Source of the DNA: Patescibacteria group bacterium
Lineage (GTDB): Bacteria; Patescibacteriota; Minisyncoccia; UBA6257; 02-FULL-45-10c
Assembly (NCBI GenBank): GCA_018969615.1
Contig: JAGWYA010000008.1
Span: 1 to 35,819 of the forward strand
Reading direction: 5' to 3'
Length of the DNA: 35,819 nucleotides
The stretch's first letter is position 1. Each line of letters opens with the position of its first letter. Both the position numbers and the translations under genes were made by a program. The notes under the pieces were generated by a model. The model did not search any database. It saw only the letters and a list, made by a program, of their open reading frames with translations, and was not told the DNA's origin. Of the stretch, positions 19,747-35,819 are shown piece by piece.

Positions 19747-20501
19747 AGCGGTCGTTTTCGGAGCCGCCGTGGCCATCCTGGGCCAGGGCGGCTTTTCGCT
19801 CCTCAGCGGATCGGTGTTCGTCCTGGTCGCATCGGTACTCTACCTTCGTCCCTTGTTCGAGAACTATCCGACCAAATATGCGTTCGCGATCTTGCTGCCG
19901 CTGGCGATCATCGCGATCGATACCGTGCAAGGGACGTTGTTGTTCCTACCGATGGCACTCGCGCTTGCCGTTCTTTTTTACTGGATCCTCGGCATCAAGG
20001 ATTTCATTTTCGTGAAGCGGAGCCGCATCTATTATGCGATCGCGCTTTCGATGCTCTATCTTATTTTCATTTTGTTCTTCGCTTCCGACCGGTCACAGCT
20101 GTTCTTTTTCAAATACTTTGCGGTGTTCGGCGCTTCGGCGCTGCTGTTCCGCGAATGGCTCCGGCTGATCGCCCTGTTCCATTTCCCGCAGCGCGAGCGG
20201 GTTGCGGCGCTTGTCGGTGCGTTCCTGATCGCGCAGATCTTGTGGGCGGTCGCGCTGCTGCCGATCGGTTTTCTGAACTCGGCGAACCTGATGCTGCTCT
20301 GCACGTTCGCGCTCGCGGAGCTTTTGGTGAATTATTTTAAAGACTCTCTTTCGCGGGATTTTTTGCGGCGCCTTGCGCTGGTGTTCGCGTTCCTCTTTTT
20401 GCTCATCTATTGGACCTCAAGCTGGACGCTGCATTAACTCTTGATTTCCCGATGATCCCTGGGATAAGCTGAAATCAGATCCTTCAAGTATGAGGTGACG
20501 C

Positions 20502-21002
20502 ATGAAGATGAAGCCTACGTGGCAATTCTTCGTAATCCTTGCGGTCGCATTCTGTTTCGGCGGCATGCGCGGAGCGTTGATTGCATTCGGCATTATGATG
20601 GCGATCGTGGCGCTTTCGCTCGGCATCTATCTCCTCACCTTCGAAGACCGCGCAGCTTTCGTGCAGGGCGGAGTAGTTCGTTCTGACGGGATTGTGATCC
20701 GTTTGCTCTGCAAGCTTGGGATGCATACGCACGGCGAAGTGACCGAGGCAAAGCCGCTGACTAAAGCGGCGAAAAAGGTCCTTCACGTTGATGAGGAGGA
20801 CGTTCTCGTTTCCCCGTATCCGGTGGTGCGGCGGAAGTATGAATCCGTTTTTGCGCAGCGCGCAGGCATGGCGCACTGCGTGTGCTGTAAGAAGGAGCTG
20901 CTTCTCAACAGCTTTCTCTATTGCGACCGGGACGGCAGGCCCCGATGGCGCTTGGACGAATTCAATACGTACAAAGAGGTTCTCGCCCTGAACCGTTCAT
21001 AA
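20502..21002 (+). CDS. Hypothetical protein, N-terminal TM and CVCCKKE...YC cysteine motif
   Basis: ORF followed by terminator. Confidence 0.6.
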   Translation: MKMKPTWQFFVILAVAFCFGGMRGALIAFGIMMAIVALSLGIYLLTFEDRAAFVQGGVVRSDGIVIRLLCKLGMHTHGEVTEAKPLTKAAKKVLHVDEEDVLVSPYPVVRRKYESVFAQRAGMAHCVCCKKELLLNSFLYCDRDGRPRWRLDEFNTYKEVLALNRS

Positions 21003-21007
21003 AATAC

Positions 21008-21034
21008 CCCCCGACCTAGGTCGGGGGCTTTTAT
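21008..21034. terminator. Rho-independent terminator
   Basis: CCCCCGACC/GGTCGGGGG palindromic stem then CTTTTATTT. Confidence 0.8.
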
Positions 21035-21162
21035 TTCGTATAAATATCAGATAGGTTTTAATATACTACCGCTAGCAGTAGGCAATTCAATAAAGAGCTA
21101 TAATAAAACAGATAGGCTTTACCTTATTCATAGATGCGCACAAGATAGCTTAATTATTTTTT

Positions 21163-21813
21163 ATGGTAAGCAAAAAGAGCATTAGCGATTTAGAAGATAA
21201 AGCATGGTATAGATTTATCAAGCTTGTTTTTGTTTTTGCGTTGGTATTTATTTTAGGAGCCTTCAACATCATTGTTTTTTCGAGCGGCATTAAGCATGTA
21301 GATCTTTCTAAAACTGTTATTAGATGCAATATCGGGAATAAAGACATTTTTACCGCTGAAAGCGGAAGCTTGAGTTTAGAGGACCAAGATTTTCCCCAAG
21401 ATGAATTTGATTACAGAATTTTTTTTGATGGATCCCATGATTTAGAAGTGGGGCGCATCCTTTACATATGTCTTCCTAAAAATACATTTACTGATATTTA
21501 TGATGCTCAAAAATATGAAGAATTGGAGAACGCAGATGGGATTTTGGGGCAGAAAAACACCCCTATCTCATCTGATGCTATGTCATCATTTATCAATGAT
21601 TATGGCGATTATCGGCAGCAAGTTAGCGGTTTATTTGGCGATATAAAGACTAAATATTTAGATTTTAGTTTTAATATGTTTGATATAAAGCCAGTTTTTG
21701 ACTATAGTGGCGCCCCGCTCTTTTTTTCTGGAAATTTTATAATTTTAATATTTTTTGAGATCATACGAAGAAGTTTTTATTATGTAGTATTGGGAAGTAT
21801 TCTGCCCAAATAA
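21163..21813 (+). CDS. Hypothetical membrane protein in AT-rich segment
   Basis: Two terminal hydrophobic segments; markedly lower GC than neighbours. Confidence 0.6.
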   Translation: MVSKKSISDLEDKAWYRFIKLVFVFALVFILGAFNIIVFSSGIKHVDLSKTVIRCNIGNKDIFTAESGSLSLEDQDFPQDEFDYRIFFDGSHDLEVGRILYICLPKNTFTDIYDAQKYEELENADGILGQKNTPISSDAMSSFINDYGDYRQQVSGLFGDIKTKYLDFSFNMFDIKPVFDYSGAPLFFSGNFIILIFFEIIRRSFYYVVLGSILPK

Positions 21814-21936
21814 AAATATTTTGTAATAAGCAAAAAATTTCTCAGGTATTCATAGGAATGATTTGCGTCCAGATACTGTAGTATTTTGTTCAAGGCGATG
21901 GATTTGTTCTATTACTGCGTTTCATTACCAAAGCGA

Positions 21937-22042
21937 GGAGATATGGAGGGGTGAGGGAAATTCCGGAGCGCGGCGGCGCGAGGTGTAGAGCCATTCGCCA
22001 GCAGGAGAATGAGCTCGGTTCCCGAACCCCCTCCATATCTCC
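21937..22042. repeat. 106-bp palindromic element, 15-bp perfect arms
   Basis: GGAGATATGGAGGGG (21937-21951) / CCCCTCCATATCTCC (22028-22042). Confidence 0.8.
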
Positions 22043-22051
22043 GAGCGCCCC

Positions 22052-22079
22052 TTGACTTTATTTTGCGGTTGCGTATACT
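22052..22079 (+). promoter_or_regulatory. Promoter upstream of 23S leader
   Basis: TTGACT-16-TATACT. Confidence 0.65.
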
Positions 22080-22160
22080 AATGGGTACAACGAATGGTTA
22101 CTCTCTTACATACCCAAATCGACACGGCGTAGCGCGGAAGTCCTTTTGCAATTATAGAGG

Positions 22161-22191
22161 ACCGTCCCGATCTCGTCGGGACGGTTTTTTT
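22161..22191 (+). terminator. Strong terminator in 23S leader (attenuator or end of small RNA)
   Basis: ACCGTCCCGA-TCTCG-TCGGGACGGT-TTTTTT. Confidence 0.85.
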
Positions 22192-22491
22192 GTAAGATGA
22201 AGTGGATTGGTTGGCCGCGAATGCGTTCATCAATAATGAATGTATCCGCGGCCGACGAACCGCAACGACTGAAACTCCCGAATCTTAATAAATCCATATT
22301 GAAGTGTTCTCCAAATAAGATGGCAACGTCTTGTGCGGATGGAACACATAAACAACATGTTCAGTGATCACGTCTGATCACAGGTAATGCATTTTCCGAC
22401 ATGTTGTAGATTTTAGAGGGGTCTAAAATCGTGATCATCGATCAGTGATGATCATCATGAATACTGATTTAAGAGGTCAGACGTCTTGTAA

Positions 22492-26064
<3,573 letters not shown>

Positions 26065-26073
26065 GCTGACTTA

Positions 26074-26185
26074 CGTTTCGTTCCTCTCTTTTGTAGGTAC
26101 GCGGTCCGCGCGTACTCGCGCGGCCGCTCGCACTCGGCGCCCTGCGGCGCCTCCGTGCAGCCCTCCAAAAGAGAGGAACGAAACG
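26074..26185. repeat. 112-bp palindromic element in the 23S-5S spacer, 20-bp perfect arms
   Basis: CGTTTCGTTCCTCTCTTTTG (26074-26093) / CAAAAGAGAGGAACGAAACG (26166-26185). Confidence 0.85.
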
Positions 26186-26217
26186 ACATATCCATGAAGA
26201 AATAACAAACGACCTTT

Positions 26218-26340
26218 TGACGTCGGTGCTTTATTCGGGCGTGACCCACCTCTTCCCATTCCGAACAGAGAAGTGAAAGCGCCCCGATCCCATGATACTT
26301 GCTGCTTCGGCGGTGGGGAAAGTAGGATGTGCCGACATCA
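26218..26340 (+). rRNA. 5S ribosomal RNA
   Basis: CCACCTCTTCCCATTCCGAACAGAGAAGTGAAAGC and terminal stem TGACGTCGG/CCGACATCA. Confidence 0.93.
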
Positions 26341-26352
26341 AAGGGCCGTTTT

Positions 26353-26868
26353 TTATTTTGTGTAAAGGAACATGTTCCATTCCTTGCGGACGGGGATCGT
26401 CTCACGAGGCTCGAGTCCGGGGAAAGGGAAGGCGTATACCAGGACCCTCGCGTTCGGTTTGAGGTCGACCTGCACCTTTTCTTCCACGCGCTGCATGACG
26501 CGGCCGACGAGAAAGCAGAAAACGATGTCGGCGTCGCGGAGATCGGCGTTGAAGAAATTCCCGAAGCGGAGCTCGGCTTGCGAGCGATGAAGCCACAGGT
26601 TCATTTTGGCGATCACGTAGAACAACGGAGAAAGTTCGTAGCCGACGGCGCGCGCGCCGAATTCGCGTTCGGCAGCGATGAGCACTCGTCCGGTGCCGGC
26701 ACCGAGATCGTAGAAGCGATCGCCCGGTTTGAGCCCGGCGCGTTGGAGCGCCCCATGGATCGCGCGGGCGGGGGTCGGATAGAACGGCGTGCCGCGTTTT
26801 CTTATGCGGTAGGTCGCCGCGAGCAACGCGATGCCGCCAACGAGCACCGCGAGTTCAAGCCAGGCCAT
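26353..26868 (-). CDS. Class I SAM-dependent methyltransferase-like protein
   Basis: FYDLGAGTGRVLIAAEREFGARAVGYELSP motif I/II; N-terminal TM. Confidence 0.8.
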   Translation of the reverse strand: MAWLELAVLVGGIALLAATYRIRKRGTPFYPTPARAIHGALQRAGLKPGDRFYDLGAGTGRVLIAAEREFGARAVGYELSPLFYVIAKMNLWLHRSQAELRFGNFFNADLRDADIVFCFLVGRVMQRVEEKVQVDLKPNARVLVYAFPFPGLEPRETIPVRKEWNMFLYTK

Positions 26869-26955
26869 GGGTCTATTCTAACAATTTCGCCCGGTCGCCC
26901 TGCGGAGCGGCCGCTGATTTCGGAATGCCGCGCGGTGCGGTAGAATGGATGATAT

Positions 26956-27723
26956 ATGGATGCCCGCCGCACCAAACAGATCATCTACGGCGCTCTGTAC
27001 GGTCTTTTTTGGATATGCATCTTCGCGGGCGTTTATTTTTGGTCATCGCGCCCGGTCCCGACCTGCTATGACGGGGTCCAGAACCAAGGAGAGCAAGGCG
27101 TCGATTGCGGCGGCCCGTGCGCCATCGCGTGCATACCGCCGAACCTGAAGGCCATATCGCCCACGGGCGGCGTACTCGTCTTCGCCTCGGGCGCAGGGCA
27201 CGTATCGCTCCTTGCGCAGGTATCGAACACGAACACCGGCTTCGCTTCGCCGAGCTTCGATTATCGTTTCGATCTCGACGATGCTTCGGGCACGCTTGTC
27301 GCATCGGTCTTGGGGCGGTCGTTCATCTATGGCGGCGAAGTGAAGTACCTTGCTGCGCCGAACGTATCGGTGAATGGCCCGGTCGACCATGCGACGCTCT
27401 CCATATGGAACGTCAAATGGGTCGATACGCCGACCATGGGCATCGTCCCGCAGTTCGCGGTACAGAACGACGGTCCAGTGCCTTCGCCGACCGGGACGGT
27501 CCTTGTCGCCGGCTCGATCAAGAACAATGACCTCGCTTCGTTCAGCAGTATTTTGGTGATCGGCGTGCTGAAGAGCGTGGGAGGGCTGGTTGTCGGAACT
27601 TCCCAGACCACGCTCGACCATATCGCGCCCGGAGCGTCGGAGGATTTTACCGTGATGTACCCGGCCGTTCCCGGCCTTGATCCGTCGCTCACGCAATTCT
27701 ACGCCTACGCTTTGCGGACCTGA
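26956..27723 (+). CDS. Membrane-anchored hypothetical protein with Cys-rich juxtamembrane motif
   Basis: TM followed by CYDGVQNQGEQGVDCGGPCAIAC. Confidence 0.7.
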   Translation: MDARRTKQIIYGALYGLFWICIFAGVYFWSSRPVPTCYDGVQNQGEQGVDCGGPCAIACIPPNLKAISPTGGVLVFASGAGHVSLLAQVSNTNTGFASPSFDYRFDLDDASGTLVASVLGRSFIYGGEVKYLAAPNVSVNGPVDHATLSIWNVKWVDTPTMGIVPQFAVQNDGPVPSPTGTVLVAGSIKNNDLASFSSILVIGVLKSVGGLVVGTSQTTLDHIAPGASEDFTVMYPAVPGLDPSLTQFYAYALRT

Positions 27724-27724
27724 G

Positions 27725-28771
27725 ATGCTCGCGCTCTTTCTCCCGGTCGGAGCGCTTGTCCTGTCCGGACTGGTCCTCCTCTCCGCCGTTTCTCCGCACC
27801 TCTTTTATCTTCAGCTCGTATGGGTGTTTCTGGGCGCGGTGCTCGTGACCATTTTCCTGTACGTCGATTGGCGGTCGGTCTTCAACTCGCGCTGGATCGT
27901 GTGGGCCTTTTACGGCGTTGCGTTCCTGCTCATGCTGGCCGCCTATTTCGCAGGCCCGGTCATCCGCAATACGCGGAGCTGGATCGTGCTCGGTCCCGTG
28001 AACCTTCAACCGGTGGAGCTCATGAAGGTCGCCCTGATCTTTTTATACGCCAATTATTTCAGCCGCCGTCATTTATCCGTGGCGCGATGGAAGAACATCG
28101 CGACATCGTTCTTCTTTTTCGCGCTGCCGGCGGCCGTCGCGGTCCGTCTGCCGGACCTCGGTTCGGCGCTCATCTTTTTCGGCATCTGGTTCGGATTTCT
28201 TTTGCTTTCCGGATTGCCGCTCCGTCGCATCGCAGTGGCGGTCCTCATTTTCGTGCTTGCCGGCGGATTCGTGTGGACCTATGTCTTTAGGGATTACCAT
28301 CGCGCCCGCATCATTGGATTCCTGTATCCGCAAACGAACGTCCTCGGCATCAATTACAGTACGACGCAGGCGAAGATAGCCATCGGTTCGGCGGGGTTCC
28401 TCGGCAAGGGATACGGCCAGGGGACGGAGACTGAGCTGGGGTTCCTTTCCGAACCGACGCAAGATTTCATATTCGCGGCCATCATCGAAGAATGGGGGAT
28501 TCTGGGGGGGCTTGTGGTGCTTGCGGCGTTCTTTCTGCTCATACTGCAGGTCCTTCGGATCGGCGCGCTCGCCGATGAGAATTTCGAGAAGTTCATCTGT
28601 CTCGGCGTCGCAATGATGCTCGGCGTGCAGTTCCTCCTGAACGCGGGCTCCACGACCGGGCTTACGCCGGTCGTCGGGGTCACGTTCCCCTTTGTGAGCT
28701 ACGGCGGGTCAAGCATGTTCGCGAACTTTTTCCTGCTTGCCATCGTGAATTCCATTCGCAAGCGGTCGTAA
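27725..28771 (+). CDS. SEDS family protein (RodA/FtsW/SpoVE)
   Basis: Multi-TM; NTRSWIVLGPVNLQPVELMKVALI, FGIWFGFLLLSGLP, TTGLTPVVGVTFPFVSYGGSSM. Confidence 0.92.
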   Translation: MLALFLPVGALVLSGLVLLSAVSPHLFYLQLVWVFLGAVLVTIFLYVDWRSVFNSRWIVWAFYGVAFLLMLAAYFAGPVIRNTRSWIVLGPVNLQPVELMKVALIFLYANYFSRRHLSVARWKNIATSFFFFALPAAVAVRLPDLGSALIFFGIWFGFLLLSGLPLRRIAVAVLIFVLAGGFVWTYVFRDYHRARIIGFLYPQTNVLGINYSTTQAKIAIGSAGFLGKGYGQGTETELGFLSEPTQDFIFAAIIEEWGILGGLVVLAAFFLLILQVLRIGALADENFEKFICLGVAMMLGVQFLLNAGSTTGLTPVVGVTFPFVSYGGSSMFANFFLLAIVNSIRKRS

Positions 28772-28778
28772 CTGTGAT

Positions 28779-29783
28779 ATGCTGTCCACTATGCTCCGCG
28801 AACGCCTTTTAAGCCGCCGCTTCCTGGTCGGCGCGGCGGCGACGATCGCAGTGGTTGGGATCGCGTCTCGGTTTTTATACGACCTTGCTCCCGTTGCCGC
28901 GGTCGCAGCGGCACAACCGACGGTCTTTGAAGTGAAGAAGGGAGAAGGGTTCCGAACGGTCGTCGATGGCCTCGCATCCGCAGGCATCGTCCGGTCCTCC
29001 TTCGCGACCGCGACCTTCGCCGTGATAACGGGAAGGGCGTTCGATATGCAGCCGGGGCTGTATCATCTCGATCCTTCGATGTCCACGTGGCAGGTTCTGA
29101 ACGTCATTACAAGCCGCGCGGCGAGCCAGGTCGTCGTCACCATCCCCGAAGGGGCGAACTTGTACCAGATCGACGCCATCCTTGCGAGCGCGCTCGTCAT
29201 CCGCCGCGGCGATCTCGTGAACTTCCATGACGATGGAAACCTGGAAGGGAAACTGTTCCCGGACACGTACCAGTTCTTTACCGATTCGAACGTGAAGGAC
29301 GTCGTCCAAAAGTTCCTGGACGATTTCAATGCCAAGGCGGCCCCACTCCTTGCAGCCGATCCAAAGAACGCCGCGGACGACCTTGTTGTTGCATCGCTTG
29401 TGGCGAAGGAGGTTCCCGGTCCGAGCGATCAGGAGATCGTGGCGGGCATCATCTGGAAGCGCCTCAGGGCCGGGATGCTCCTCGATATCGATGCCACGAT
29501 CTGCTACATAAAGTTCATGGAGTCACCGACCTCCACCGCGAACTGCGACGGACTGAACAAACTTGACTACAAAGTCAATTCACCGTATAATACGTACCTG
29601 CATCAAGGATTGCCGCCGGGCCCGATCGGAAACCCCGGAATTACTGCAATAAACGCGGCTATCAGCCCCCAAAGCTCCCCTTATTACTATTATTTGAGCG
29701 ATCCGGCGACCGGAAAGACGATATTCGCGAAGACCCTTGACGAACAGAACCGGAATCGAGTAAAATACTTGCAAAGCAATTAA
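28779..29783 (+). CDS. mltG: Endolytic transglycosylase MltG (YceG-like)
   Basis: VTIPEGANLYQIDAIL, LEGKLFPDTYQF, ASLVAKEVPGPSDQEIVAGIIWKRL, PYNTYLHQGLPPGPIGNPG. Confidence 0.93.
   Translation: MLSTMLRERLLSRRFLVGAAATIAVVGIASRFLYDLAPVAAVAAAQPTVFEVKKGEGFRTVVDGLASAGIVRSSFATATFAVITGRAFDMQPGLYHLDPSMSTWQVLNVITSRAASQVVVTIPEGANLYQIDAILASALVIRRGDLVNFHDDGNLEGKLFPDTYQFFTDSNVKDVVQKFLDDFNAKAAPLLAADPKNAADDLVVASLVAKEVPGPSDQEIVAGIIWKRLRAGMLLDIDATICYIKFMESPTSTANCDGLNKLDYKVNSPYNTYLHQGLPPGPIGNPGITAINAAISPQSSPYYYYLSDPATGKTIFAKTLDEQNRNRVKYLQSN
29563..29591 (+). promoter_or_regulatory. Consensus-like promoter inside mltG, about 300 nt upstream of rpoBC
   Basis: TTGACT-17-TATAAT. Confidence 0.6.
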
Positions 29784-29820
29784 ACGGTACTTCTTGAAAA
29801 AAGAGAAGGGCGCCGTTTTT
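29782..29820 (+). terminator. Terminator/attenuator candidate between mltG and rpoBC
   Basis: AAACGG-TACTTC...GAAGGGCG-CCGTTTTTT. Confidence 0.65.
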
Positions 29821-29905
29821 TGCACGCTAGGGGACGCGTAGGCGGAAGAACGAACGGTCGGGCGGCAACCGTTCATCATGGTTTTTCATTCTTTAAATTT
29901 TTTTA

Positions 29906-35819
<5,914 letters not shown>

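Overview
The window looks like a chromosomal segment of a reduced-genome bacterium, probably CPR/Patescibacteria (lineage is my inference from gene content and the intron-bearing 23S rRNA). Order: tsaD and a partner gene (-), tRNA-Glu(UUC) (-), DoxX protein, GT2 glycosyltransferase, small ORFs, ftsK (-), a phosphomannomutase split over two overlapping frames, two RNase H-fold ORFs (-), cysteine desulfurase, HtrA-like protease, small membrane proteins, CIRCE-controlled clpB, a 23S-5S rRNA unit with no 16S in the window, SAM methyltransferase (-), a rodA/ftsW-mltG cluster, and a single open frame containing both rpoB and rpoC up to the window edge. Main second-look items: (1) in-frame rpoB-rpoC fusion; (2) 385-nt group I intron at 23S position ~2593 (E. 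coli numbering) plus a ~200-nt structured insertion in 23S domain I; (3) clpB 5'UTR whose start codon is paired to the 5' end of the predicted transcript, downstream of a perfect CIRCE; (4) promoter-to-terminator candidate ncRNA at 11.37-11.55 kb whose ends pair; (5) three consecutive fused terminator/promoter boundaries around small membrane-protein genes; (6) repeat-like in-frame inserts in tsaD, cysteine desulfurase and phosphomannomutase; (7) several long-stem palindromic elements with possibly related cores. All coordinates were read by eye and no database search or folding program was run.
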